Assembly (NCBI GenBank): GCA_002344055.1
Contig: DDTH01000006.1
Location: forward strand, 186,001-250,000
DNA length: 64,000 nt
Reading direction: 5' to 3'
Source of the DNA: Sphingomonadales bacterium UBA2369
GTDB lineage: Bacteria; Pseudomonadota; Alphaproteobacteria; Sphingomonadales; Sphingomonadaceae
The translations under genes were made by a program, and so were the position numbers. The notes beneath the pieces were generated by a model. It was not told the origin of the DNA, made no database searches, and was given only the letters and a program-made list of their open reading frames with translations. Positions 17,125 to 32,000 of this stretch are shown here, in pieces. How positions within the stretch are numbered: the first letter of the stretch is position 1; every line of letters starts with the position of its first letter.

Positions 17125-17486
17125 ATCGAGGCGATCTGCAGTGAGCGGGTTCCGGCTGGATCGACGGTCGGCCGACGAGCGTCAAGCGCCAATGATCGTC
17201 TGGCCCATCGAACGCCGTGCCCCCTGCCCGAGCGTTGACGCTGCGCTGGTGCCAAGTTACGCGATCTCGCGAAATCGGGTGATCGCATCTGGCGTCCGGA
17301 TATGAAGAAAAGCCGCGAGAAACAGCGAAACGCCCCCCAATTCTGCCCCTGCCGGCGAAGCCAGCGCAGATCGTTGGCTCGGGTCCGCAACGATAATCTT
17401 CAAGCCAGTCACGCCCGCCGCGAAGCGCCTGGCCGCACGAGATCGCGACACCATCGCGACACCGTATCGCGGGAAGCCGGCTGCGG
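17125..17486. other. Divergent intergenic region between methyltransferase and sulfotransferase genes
   Basis: A 362-base gap with no recognised gene. It must hold the promoters of both arms of the cluster. An exact tandem repeat of ATCGCGACACC lies at 17442-17452 and 17453-17463, followed by a related GTATCGCGG, just before the sulfotransferase ATG. A minus-strand frame at 17257-17454 could encode 65 residues with a hydrophobic core (LGGVSLFLAAFLHI), but it has no good ribosome site and is not supported beyond that. Confidence 0.5.
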
Positions 17487-18332
17487 ATGACCGCGCGCAA
17501 GCCCTATGATTTGTCCACGGCGGATCACGATTATCCGCCCTGGGAAGGCGCGCCGCGCCGATCGATCCTGATCTGCACGATCCCGCGCTCCGGCAGCACC
17601 CTCCTGGGCGAGGCGATCTATTTCGCGGGCGGCCTGGGATGCCCGCTCGAATATTTCCATGCCGGCTTCCGCCCATTCTTCGAGACCCGCTGGAATGCGC
17701 GCAGCCTGCCAGAGCTGCGCGCCGCATTGTGGCGCAACCGCACCGATCCCAGCGGCACGCTGTCGATCAAGCTGATGTGGCGAGACATTCAGGAGCTGGC
17801 GGCCGAGACCGACATGGGCACCTTCGCACCGTTGATCGAGGCTCCGCCCGAACGCATTCCGGCCGAAATCTATCGCGAGGCTGCCAGGCTCGTGGCGGAG
17901 CTGCTGCCCTCGCCGACATGTGTGCATCTCGTCCGGCGCGACCGGGTTCGTCAGGCCGTCTCCGCCTGCATCGCGCACGAGACCGGTCAATGGCGCGCGA
18001 TTCCGGGCGGAGAAAACGACCCCGTTGCCGAACCGGAATATGACGCGGCGGCGATCGAGCATCAGATTTCCTATGGCGATGTCGCTCACAGGCATTGGCG
18101 CAATCTGCTGGCCGCGATGCCGGAACCGCCCGTCGCGCTCGCCTACGAAGATCTGGCCCGAGACTATGAGGGGTCGGTGACGGCGTTACTCCGGCAGCTG
18201 GGCAGCACCGGCGCCCCGCCTCCGGTCCGGATGCGGCGCCAGTCCGATCCGCGCTCGGAGACCTTCGTGCGGCGCTTCCTGCTCGACAAGGGCCAGCGCG
18301 AGCAAACCGGCGCGGACGCCGCAAAGCCGTGA
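17487..18332 (+). CDS. Stf0-type sulfotransferase
   Basis: A 281-residue cytoplasmic enzyme that would transfer sulfate from PAPS. The 5'-phosphosulfate-binding loop is TIPRSGSTLL (residues 31-40), followed by GCPLEYF as in Stf0. The 3'-phosphate-binding region is VHLVRRDRVRQAVSACIA near residue 143. Stf0 itself sulfates trehalose; homologues in biosynthetic loci act on other acceptors. It is divergent from the methyltransferase gene and overlaps the oxygenase gene by four bases (GTGA), so the two form one unit. The acceptor may be the cluster's product. Confidence 0.82.
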   Translation: MTARKPYDLSTADHDYPPWEGAPRRSILICTIPRSGSTLLGEAIYFAGGLGCPLEYFHAGFRPFFETRWNARSLPELRAALWRNRTDPSGTLSIKLMWRDIQELAAETDMGTFAPLIEAPPERIPAEIYREAARLVAELLPSPTCVHLVRRDRVRQAVSACIAHETGQWRAIPGGENDPVAEPEYDAAAIEHQISYGDVAHRHWRNLLAAMPEPPVALAYEDLARDYEGSVTALLRQLGSTGAPPPVRMRRQSDPRSETFVRRFLLDKGQREQTGADAAKP

Positions 18333-18922
18333 TCCCGCCCCATCTGCTGATCGACGACTTTCTGTCCGCCGAAGAGCGGGCGGGATTGCTGGCGTGGGCG
18401 CTGGCCAACCGGCAGCGTTTTGCCCCGGCGCAGGTCGACACGGGAGTCGAGGAGACGGCGCGCAAGGCGCTGAGCCTGCGCGATCTCGGCCCCCATGCCG
18501 ATCTCTTCCGGCAACGCCTGCTGGCGCGCGTCGACGAATGGATTGCGGCGCTGCGTCTTTCCCGCTTCGATCCCAGCCTCGTCGAGCTGGAACTGGCGGC
18601 GCACAATGACGGCGCCTTCTTCGCCATCCATGGCGATTCCTATCGCAGCGATCAGCCCGCTCGCGGCGACCGCCTGCTCAGCGGCGTCTATTATTTCCAC
18701 CGCGAACCGGTCGCCTTTTCCGGCGGGCAGTTGCGGATGCACCGCCCGGGCGCGAAGCCCGGCGATCCCGGCCATGACATCGAACCCCGGCAGGGCCGGC
18801 TGGTCCTGTTTCCATCATGGTGGCCGCACGAGGTCCTGAAGGTCCACTGCCCCTCGGGAGACTTCGCCGACTCACGCTTCGGCGTGAATTGCTGGATTCA
18901 CCGGCAGCGCTCGCCCCGCTGA
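18329..18922 (+). CDS. 2-oxoglutarate/Fe(II)-dependent oxygenase (prolyl 4-hydroxylase-like)
   Basis: A 197-residue double-stranded beta-helix oxygenase. The facial triad is visible as His101-x-Asp103 (IHGDSY) and His167 (WPHEVLKV), with Arg183 in DSRFGVNCW as the likely 2-oxoglutarate ligand. The layout fits small P4H-type 2OG oxygenases that hydroxylate peptides or small acids. The start is GTG 18329 overlapping the sulfotransferase stop. Coupling to a sulfotransferase suggests hydroxylation followed by O-sulfation of the same molecule (inference). Confidence 0.82.
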   Translation: MIPPHLLIDDFLSAEERAGLLAWALANRQRFAPAQVDTGVEETARKALSLRDLGPHADLFRQRLLARVDEWIAALRLSRFDPSLVELELAAHNDGAFFAIHGDSYRSDQPARGDRLLSGVYYFHREPVAFSGGQLRMHRPGAKPGDPGHDIEPRQGRLVLFPSWWPHEVLKVHCPSGDFADSRFGVNCWIHRQRSPR

Positions 18923-19002
18923 ATCGCCTCCGGGCTATCATCGGACGAATATCGCGAACACCAAAACCGCCTTGCGCTTGCCGGGGAAAGGCGGCAGCTT
19001 CG

Positions 19003-19032
19003 TTGCAGCGCAGCATTTATGACGCGCTGCAA
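19003..19032 (+). promoter_or_regulatory. 9-bp inverted repeat (leader hairpin) just before the gltB ribosome site
   Basis: TTGCAGCGC at 19003-19011 is exactly complementary to GCGCTGCAA at 19024-19032, with a 12-base AT-richer loop. The stem ends four bases before the GGAGAAGGA ribosome site of gltB. It could be an RNA hairpin modulating translation or an operator. No known riboswitch pattern is recognised. Confidence 0.4.
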
Positions 19033-19046
19033 ACAGGGAGAAGGAC

Positions 19047-23528
<4,482 letters not shown>

Positions 23529-23532
23529 AAAG

Positions 23533-24957
<1,425 letters not shown>

Positions 24958-24964
24958 CGCGCCG

Positions 24965-24983
24965 GTGCCGGCCTGCCCGGCAC
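24965..24983 (+). terminator. Possible hairpin downstream of gltD
   Basis: GTGCCGG and CCGGCAC form a perfect 7-bp stem around a 5-base loop, eight bases after the gltD stop. A TTTT run follows only about 17 bases further on, so it is not a classical intrinsic terminator. It may still mark the end of the gltBD transcript. Confidence 0.3.
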
Positions 24984-25061
24984 ATGGTCCGGGTCGGGGT
25001 TTTCGATGCCCGCCGACAAGTTTGATTTGTTGTGCCGGTGGTGCGCGGATAGGCTTGGCGC

Positions 25062-26123
25062 ATGGAAGCTGCCGATCGGCCGGGACCCCTGCAGGGTCTG
25101 CGCATCGTCGAGTTCGCCGGGATCGGCCCCGCGCCCTTCGGCGTGATGCTGCTCGCCGATCTGGGCGCCGAAATCTTGCGGATAGAGCGGGCGGGAGCAA
25201 CCTGGCCGGACGTGCCGATCGTGTCGCGCGGCCGGGCTTCGATCACACTCGACCTGAAGGATCATGCCGGTCGTGAAGCCGCCCTGCGCATATCCCGCGC
25301 CGCCGACGTGGTCGTCGAAGGCTTCCGCCCCGGCGTGATGGAACGGATCGGCCTGGGTCCGGAGACGCTTTGCGCGGAGAATCCCCGGCTCATCTATGCA
25401 CGGATGACGGGATGGGGACAGGATGGGCCGCTCGCCAATGCGGCAGGGCACGACATCAATTATATCGGCCTGACCGGAATGCTGGCCGCGATCGCGGCGC
25501 CGGGCGAGGCGCCCGTGCCAGCGCAGAACTTCCTCGGCGACTATGGCGCGGGCGGCACCTATCTCGCCCTTGGCATTCTTGCCGCCTTGTTCGAGCGGCA
25601 GCGTTCCGGCCAGGGCCAGGTGATCGACGCGGCGATCGTCGATGGGTCCATATCCATGCTGGCCCCGCTCATGGGTTTGATGACAGCAGGCCTGGTGCCT
25701 CCCGACCCGGCCGAGGGCGTATTGGCGGGGCGCGCGTCCTTTTACCGCACCTATGCCTGCGCCGATGGCCGGTTCGTCGCGGTCGGTGCGCTGGAGCCCC
25801 AGTTCCAGGCCACATTGTCGGATGCGCTGGGCGTGAGCGATCTCAGCGACGGCGCCGCGTTGGCGGCGGTCTTCGCGACACGAACGCGCGATGATTGGAT
25901 GGCCTTGCTCGACGGTAAGGATTGCTGCGTCTCTCCTGTGCTGGACGGGAACGAGGCGCAGGCGCATCCCCATCTGCGCGCGCGCGACGCATTCGTGACG
26001 GCAGGCGGCATCGTGCAGCCGGCGGCCGCGCCGCGTTTCTCGCGCACGCCGGGCGCTGTCCCGGCGGAGCGTTCTGCCGCGGCGTTGCTGTCGGCGTGGG
26101 GTCTGGGAGAAATCGAAACGTGA
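25062..26123 (+). CDS. Alpha-methylacyl-CoA racemase (CoA-transferase family III fold)
   Basis: A 353-residue enzyme that would interconvert (R)- and (S)-2-methylacyl-CoA. The racemase catalytic residues are all seen: His130 in GHDINYIGLTG, Asp160 in FLGDYGAGG and Glu245 in VGALEPQF. This distinguishes it from CoA-transferases of the same fold. Such racemases serve oxidation of branched or isoprenoid side chains, which would suit the catabolic genes further right, although it is not in the same operon. Its stop overlaps the next gene by four bases (GTGA). Confidence 0.88.
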   Translation: MEAADRPGPLQGLRIVEFAGIGPAPFGVMLLADLGAEILRIERAGATWPDVPIVSRGRASITLDLKDHAGREAALRISRAADVVVEGFRPGVMERIGLGPETLCAENPRLIYARMTGWGQDGPLANAAGHDINYIGLTGMLAAIAAPGEAPVPAQNFLGDYGAGGTYLALGILAALFERQRSGQGQVIDAAIVDGSISMLAPLMGLMTAGLVPPDPAEGVLAGRASFYRTYACADGRFVAVGALEPQFQATLSDALGVSDLSDGAALAAVFATRTRDDWMALLDGKDCCVSPVLDGNEAQAHPHLRARDAFVTAGGIVQPAAAPRFSRTPGAVPAERSAAALLSAWGLGEIET

Positions 26124-26401
26124 CGGACTTGTCGATCGAAGATTTTGCCACCTGGGTGGGCGAGGCGTGTGAGGTCGCCGTCGACGAAACAGCCTTGCCG
26201 ATGACACTCGCGGCGGTAGAGCCGCTCGACGGCAGTCCCCGCGAGACCGGAGGCTTCCGGCTCGAGTTTCTGGGGCCGCCCGAACCCATTCTCGGTCAGG
26301 CTATCGTGACGGTGCGGCGGCCTGCCTTCGATCGCGAAATCTTCATGGTGCCGATCGCAAGCGGCCCGGACGGCACGCGATACGAAGCGGTCTTCTACTA
26401 G
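26120..26401 (+). CDS. DUF6916-like small protein
   Basis: A 93-residue protein starting at GTG 26120, overlapping the racemase stop, with GGGAGA upstream. It has the pattern ending FMVPIASGPDGTRYEAVFY that I associate with DUF6916, a family found beside tail-collar (Mdp-like) proteins. The FRLEFLGPPEPILGQA stretch is also typical. Function unknown. It lies at the edge of the tail-collar cluster but on the opposite strand, and its last four bases overlap the convergent GNAT gene. Confidence 0.6.
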   Translation: MTDLSIEDFATWVGEACEVAVDETALPMTLAAVEPLDGSPRETGGFRLEFLGPPEPILGQAIVTVRRPAFDREIFMVPIASGPDGTRYEAVFY

Positions 26402-26904
26402 CCGTCGCGCCGCGGTTGCCATTCCAGCAGGTCGTAAACGCCTTTGTCCGCGGCCAGCTCGAAACCCAGACGGTCGTACAGACGGCGCGCCGGATTGTTC
26501 TTCTCGACATGGATGGAGAGTTTCTTGTCGCGCGCGCCGGCGAGCGCCATCAGATCGCCGAACAAAGCCGCCCCGATGCCGCGCCCCCGATGGCTAGCAA
26601 CCAGCGAGATATCGACCACGCGAAACTCGCTTTCCCATTCCATCAGATAAAGCCGCCCGACCGCCTGGCCCTCCTGCTCGAGGATCAGCCATGCCATCCC
26701 CGGATAATGGGCTTTGTAATGCTCATGCTGCGCGCGATGCTGCTGCGCGAGAAAGCTGTGCTGATCGGCCAGAGGCCAGCCTGACGCGGCAACCTCCTCG
26801 GCGCGCGTCGAGGCGTAGAGCGCCGCGGCGAACGGCAGATCCGCCTCGGTCATGTCTCGCGCCGTCACGCCAAGCCGGCGCGCGGCACGCAGCGAAACGG
26901 GCAT
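26398..26904 (-). CDS. GNAT family N-acetyltransferase
   Basis: A 168-residue GNAT protein. The acetyl-CoA-binding loop is VASHRGRGIGAALF (residues about 102-115), followed by LSIHVEKNNPARRLYDRLGFEL. The N-terminus is MPVSLRAARRLGVTARDMTEAD. It starts two bases after the lipoprotein stop and is therefore the last gene of the tail-collar operon. The acceptor is unknown. Confidence 0.8.
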   Translation of the reverse strand: MPVSLRAARRLGVTARDMTEADLPFAAALYASTRAEEVAASGWPLADQHSFLAQQHRAQHEHYKAHYPGMAWLILEQEGQAVGRLYLMEWESEFRVVDISLVASHRGRGIGAALFGDLMALAGARDKKLSIHVEKNNPARRLYDRLGFELAADKGVYDLLEWQPRRDG

Positions 26905-26906
26905 GG

Positions 26907-27341
26907 TCAGTTAAAGGACGCGACCATCCGCGACGGCGTCGCCGCGCTGTTGGACAGGTGAATGTCGAAGGTCGGGATGGAGGTATGGGAGATCGTATAG
27001 GTCCGCTCACCCGGCAGCCAGCCGCTGTCGAGCAGATCGAACACGGCAACGAAGCCTTGCTGGCGCAGTCCCTCCGGACGGCCGCCCGCGGGGCCGATCT
27101 GCTCGACGCCGGCCAGCCGCATCCGGTGGCCGCCGGCAAAGAAGATGCTGCCTGAGGCCGCAATCCATTCCCCCACTTCCGCGGTCGCGAGCGGCGGGCC
27201 GCCGGACGCCTGGCCAGTATTCGCAGCGCTCATGCCGGGGCCGAGCAATGGCCCTTCGGAGCCGCATGCCGAAAGGGCGAGAGTCGCAACGCCGCCCGCG
27301 AGCATCGTGCGGCGGGAAACCTGCAGGCCGGGCCGATCCAT
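26907..27341 (-). CDS. Exported Tat/lipoprotein with DUF6916-like domain
   Basis: A 144-residue protein from ATG 27341, which has AGAAAGGA seven bases upstream (an in-frame GTG at 27365 is less likely). The N-terminus has a twin-arginine motif SRRTML, a hydrophobic stretch and the lipobox-like LSAC, predicting Tat export and lipidation. The mature part (SGSIFFAGGHRMRLAGVEQIGP, ending SAATPSRMVASFN) resembles DUF6916 modules seen with tail-collar proteins. It lies directly downstream of the third collar gene. Function unknown. Confidence 0.65.
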   Translation of the reverse strand: MDRPGLQVSRRTMLAGGVATLALSACGSEGPLLGPGMSAANTGQASGGPPLATAEVGEWIAASGSIFFAGGHRMRLAGVEQIGPAGGRPEGLRQQGFVAVFDLLDSGWLPGERTYTISHTSIPTFDIHLSNSAATPSRMVASFN

Positions 27342-27357
27342 CGCGATATCCTTTCTG

Positions 27358-27885
27358 TCAGCCACGCGGCGGGAACACGCCCTGCAGGGCGATGATGAAA
27401 TTCATGGTCACGTAGGGCATCAGATTGTTGTGCGGCAGGCTGCCGCCAGCGATGGCAACCGCTTCCGGCGCCAGGGTCGCGGTCGCTCCGAACGCGGATT
27501 GCTTGAACGCCGAACCGCCAGCGCTCCGGGAAATCCCCTGCGTCGACGAAGCGAGCGATGCCGATCCGGGCAAGGCATTGGCGTTCAGATTGTGATTGTG
27601 GACCGGCATCTCCGATTCGAGCAAGGTGACGGTCTCGCTGCCGCCGGTTTCGCCCAGGTCCCGCAGCGACAGGCCCGGTCCCTGGCCCGGATGCATGGTC
27701 GTGCGCCCCTGCAAATCCGGCAGCGCGAAGGTCGACGCGCCATTGCCGCCATAGGTCGTGCCCAGCAGCGAGAATAAGGCGGTATTCTGCGACAGCGGCA
27801 GCAACTGGCCGTTGCAGAACGCCCAGCCCTTCGGAGCGAAATTAAAGCCGACGATGCGGATCTCGGCGACGAACGGATCGGCCAC
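27358..27885 (-). CDS. Phage tail-collar domain protein (Mdp-like), copy 3
   Basis: A 175-residue protein with the collar fold signature: EIRIVGFNFAPKGWAFCNGQLL at the start (residues 8-29), then SLLGTTYGGNGASTFALPDLQGR, and MPVHNHNLN in the middle. These proteins are named for phage tail collars but also occur as stand-alone microcystin-dependent protein homologues on bacterial chromosomes. It is third of three tandem paralogues, with 12 bases between it and the previous one. No phage genes are nearby. Role unknown. Confidence 0.8.
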   Translation of the reverse strand: MADPFVAEIRIVGFNFAPKGWAFCNGQLLPLSQNTALFSLLGTTYGGNGASTFALPDLQGRTTMHPGQGPGLSLRDLGETGGSETVTLLESEMPVHNHNLNANALPGSASLASSTQGISRSAGGSAFKQSAFGATATLAPEAVAIAGGSLPHNNLMPYVTMNFIIALQGVFPPRG

Positions 27886-27897
27886 GCTGGCGCTCCC

Positions 27898-28416
27898 TTA
27901 GGATTGGCTCGGGAAAATCCCGAACAGCGAGATGATGAAGTCGACACACAGGAAAGGAACCATATTCTCGTGCGGCTGGTTGCCGCCGGCCGAGCTGATG
28001 GTCTGCGGCGCCAGCGCCTGGGTCGGCGTCTGCGGCCGGAAGATCGACACGGACGAACCCGAGGCGAGCACCTCTCCAGCCGGCGCATTCTGCGTGCCGG
28101 TGCCCATCGAGGTGAGAAAGGCGTGGTTATGAACCGGGATCTGCTGGATCGTCAGCGTTTCCTGTTCGGTGCCGCCCGTTTCCGCCAGTTGCCGCGTGAC
28201 CCCGCCGGGTCCAGTGCCCGCGTGAATCGGGATACGGCCGCGCAGATCGGGCAGAGCGAACGTGCTTTGCCCGTCGCCGCCATAGGTGGTGCCGATCAGG
28301 TTGAACAAAGTGTCGTTCTCGGAAATGGGCAGCAATTGCCCTTCGCAGAACATCCATCCGGCCGGGGCGAAATTCCCCGCGAACATCCGGATCTCACCGA
28401 CATAGGGCTGGGCCAT
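27898..28416 (-). CDS. Phage tail-collar domain protein (Mdp-like), copy 2
   Basis: A 172-residue paralogue: EIRMFAGNFAPAGWMFCEGQLL, then NLIGTTYGGDGQSTFALPDLRGR, IPVHNHAF and a C-terminal MVPFLCVDFIISLFGIFPSQS. ATG 28416 follows GAGGGGATCGG, which fixes the start and removes 15 in-frame upstream codons. It is the middle member of the tandem trio. Confidence 0.8.
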   Translation of the reverse strand: MAQPYVGEIRMFAGNFAPAGWMFCEGQLLPISENDTLFNLIGTTYGGDGQSTFALPDLRGRIPIHAGTGPGGVTRQLAETGGTEQETLTIQQIPVHNHAFLTSMGTGTQNAPAGEVLASGSSVSIFRPQTPTQALAPQTISSAGGNQPHENMVPFLCVDFIISLFGIFPSQS

Positions 28417-28426
28417 CCGATCCCCC

Positions 28427-28924
28427 TCAATTCTGCGACGGGAAGATGCCCTGCAGGGCAATGACGTAGTTCAGCACGAGGAAGGGCGACATATTGTTAT
28501 GCGCCTGGCTCCCCCCGGCGTTCGAGAGCGACGCCACATGCAGGGGCGTGAGGGCCGCCGGAGCGCCATAGCCGTTGTTGAAGGCGCCGAGCATGTTGCC
28601 GGCCGCGGTCGGCACGTCGCCGTCACTGGTCGCGGCGCTCGCGAAGTGGAGATGCTGCGGCATTTCCGAGATCGTCAGCGTGTGCGCGGTTGAGCCGCCC
28701 GCCTGCCCCTGCGTGAAGTTGCCGCCCATATGGAAAGGCGCGCGGCCGCGCAGGTCAGGCAGCGCGAACGTCGTCTGGCCATTGCCGCCATAGGTCGTGC
28801 CGAGCAGCGCGAAGAGCGCCTGGTTCTGGTTGATCGGCAGGAATTGCCCGTTGCAGAACGCCCAGCCTTTCGGCGGGAAATTGAACGAGACGATTCGAAT
28901 CTCGGCGAGAAACGGTTCCGCCAT
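28427..28924 (-). CDS. Phage tail-collar domain protein (Mdp-like), copy 1
   Basis: A 165-residue paralogue: EIRIVSFNFPPKGWAFCNGQFL, ALLGTTYGGNGQTTFALPDLRGR, MPQHLHFA, and the shared ending NYVIALQGIFPSQN. It is the first gene of a minus-strand unit of three collar genes, the Tat/lipoprotein and the GNAT gene. The 102 bases between it and the giant RTX gene hold no evident terminator, so read-through is possible. Confidence 0.8.
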   Translation of the reverse strand: MAEPFLAEIRIVSFNFPPKGWAFCNGQFLPINQNQALFALLGTTYGGNGQTTFALPDLRGRAPFHMGGNFTQGQAGGSTAHTLTISEMPQHLHFASAATSDGDVPTAAGNMLGAFNNGYGAPAALTPLHVASLSNAGGSQAHNNMSPFLVLNYVIALQGIFPSQN

Positions 28925-29026
28925 TGCTCAGTCCCTCCAGCCTAGGGCGCACCATAGACCTCCGGCCCATGGCCGCAACCCGATTGTAGACACGAAATGG
29001 CCGCGCCACGCCGTCATTGCGACCTC

Positions 29027-32000
29027 CTACAGCATGAAGTCGTGGGTCGGGACGGTCGCCACGACATCGTGGACCGGATCGAACAGCAGGTCCGGCAGCG
29101 GCTCGGGCGCCTGCATCATCTGGCCATCGGCCATCTCGGGGGCATCCCCGTCGATCAGCTTCGCATAGGCCGGGCCACCGGTGTCGCGCGCGAAGGCCAT
29201 ATCGAGATGACCGCCAGCGACCCCCGCCCCGCCCAGATCGAGCTGCAACACGTCCGGATCGGCGAAATCGTGCATGATCGGGACAATGTCCGGGCTTTCC
29301 CACAGGCCCGGGCCGGCTTCGATCCCCAACTTCAGCGGTTCCTGCGGGGCCGGTGGCGGATTGACTCCAATGAAGTCGTTGACCGTCAACGTGTGGCCAT
29401 CGGTGATCACCACGATGATCTCGAGATCGGATATGCCGTCGCCATTGGCATCGGCCTCGACCAGCCAGATCGGCCCGCCGAGACTGACGTTCGAATAGCG
29501 CAGCTCACCCGCCGTCCCGCTGAATGCGTTCGTGCCGACGAAGGTGAAATCCTGCTTGCCGGCAAGATTGAGGTTGGCGTCGATCCGCGACAGATCGATG
29601 CGGTCGCCCAGATTGAAGTCCTGGATGCCGTCCCGCTCGGTCGAATTGGAGTCCGTGAGGAGACGATAGGCGAAGATGTCGTTGCCGCCACCGCCGGTCA
29701 GCGTGTCACCCCGGCCGCCGCCGAAGATCAGATCGTCGCCTGCGCCGCCGGTGATGACGTCATTGCCGTCGCCGGAATAGATTTCGAACCGTCCGTTAGT
29801 CTCCGCCGACCCGTTGAAGGACAGATACTCGCCCGACCGAAGCGTCGTGGCCGAGATAGTCATCGTCTGCCCGGCGGCGACGTTCCCGTCGTTCATGGTC
29901 AGACTATAGCTGACCGTGCCGCCGCTCGAGCCGAAGCGGTTGTCGCTGGCCGACAACAAAACGATGAACTCGATGCCAGTCAGCTGGTTCGCGCCGAAGG
30001 TCAGCGCGTTGGGACCAACATAATTCCCCTGCAGGCCGAGCTGATCCATATTGCCGCCGCCGCCATTGACGACATCGCTCGCGCCGAACCGGCCCTGGCC
30101 GAAGAAGAAGCCGTCATTGCCCGCACCGCCGGTCAGAGTGTCGACCCCGAGACCGCCATAGATCAGGAAACTGCCGTCGGTCTCCGCAGAGCCGTCGAAG
30201 GTCAGGTCTTCGCCGGCAAGCAGGGTGTTGGCCTGGATGATCAGCCGCTGGCCCGCCACCACCGCGGAATCCGGAGAGGTGATATTGTAATCATAGCGAT
30301 TGTTGGCGGTGTCGCCGAAGCGGGCATCCGCCCCCGACAACAGCACAATCATCTCGACCCCGGCGATCGAACCGAGCGTCACGCCGCCGGCATAATTGCC
30401 TTGCAGGCCGATCTGGTCGAGGCTGCCAGCGCCGCCGTCGACGGTGTCGGCCGAGGTGTAGGCCCCGCCGAAATAGAAGCCGTCATTGCCGGCGCCGCCG
30501 GAGACCGTGTCGTCGCCACCCTGGCGCAGGTCGAAATAGTCCGCGCCCGGCGTGCCGTTGAGCGTGTTGTTGCCGGCATCGCCGTTGATGATGTTGTCGG
30601 GCGCGAGGGTGATCGCGACGCTGTCACTGTCGGTCAGCGTCCCGCCTGTGCCGCTCGAGCCATTGTCGGTGGTGACGATGCTTAGCGAATCCGGGCCGTT
30701 ATAATTGAGGTTGCCGCGATAGGTCAGGCCATTGAGCGCCGCGTTGATCGCTGCGGCGGTGCCGCTGATCGTCATCGTCGCACTGCCATTCGCCCCGGCG
30801 GAGAAGCTGATCCCAGCAATTCCGGACAGGGTCAGCGTGCCATTGGCCACCGACAGGGTCACGGTGAGCGAGGTCGCATCCGGATCGGCGACGCTGATCG
30901 CGTTGCCGTTGCCGGTGGAGAAGACGAGGTTGGTGTCCTCCGTGCCATTCTGCGCGCCGGGGACGGTGTTGACCGGGGCGTCATTGACGGCGCCGACGTT
31001 GACCGTGGCGATTCTGACCGGCGAAGTGCCGCCATCGCCGTCATTGACCGTGATGGATACGGAGCGTGCGGCGGCCAGCGGATTGGCCGTGTTGGTGTTG
31101 GCATAGGTCAGCGCCTGCGCCACCGCCGCCACCCGCGCCTGCGTGGCGTTCGCGCTGTTGAAGGTGATGACCAGATCGGCGCCGCCGATGCCGTTCGACG
31201 TGATCGTGCCGATCGCGACGCCGCCGACGGAAACGATGCTGCCAATGGTCATGCCCGCCGAGAGGCTCACCGAGCCGGCGGTGCTGAGGCCGAGCACGTC
31301 CTCGGCGGTGACTTCATTGGCGGTGATCGACGCGGTGAGATTGCCGCCGTTGAAATCGGGGCTGTCGATGTCGGACACTGCCGCAGGCGATCCCGTGTCG
31401 AGCAGGACCGGCGGGTCACCTTCGGTATAGGTCACCGTGTCGCTGATGGCCACCAGATCCGGCGCGTCGTTGACCGGCTGGACGTCGGCGGTGGAGGCGA
31501 GACTCAGCGTGGCCGTATTGTCGTTCGGCGCGACGTTGGAGCCGGAGTCGACCAGCTGGGTGATCGTCACGACGCGATTGGCATCGGTCGGGTTTTCGCT
31601 GAAGTTCCGGTAAGCGAGGTTGTTGACGAGATTTTGCAACGCGGTGGCGTCGAGCGATGCCCCGGAGAAGGTCACAGTCGCCGTCGTCCCGACCAGACTG
31701 ACCGTCACGGTCAGCGATAGGACTGCCGTAACGACGGAATTGCCGTCGGTAAGCGCGACATTCGTACCGCCGATCAGGAGCCTTTCATCGGCTCCGTCGG
31801 TCACGTTGGTGACCGTCAGCGTCATCGATGTGAAGGTCTGGCCCGGCTCGACGGTGGACGCCACGGCACCGCTGAACAGAGGCATGCTCGCGCCATTCTC
31901 GATGACGGTCGGGTTCAGCGCGGTCGCGGTCAGCGTCGGCTCCGCGTCGGGTGCGACCAAAGCGAAACCGAGCGTGTTGTTGGTGTCGTTGCCGGTGCCG

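Noticed and set aside
17240..17275. Sigma-54 promoter (TTGGCAC on the minus strand)
   Set aside because: TGGCAC is present, but the -12 TTGC/TGC element is not at the right spacing.
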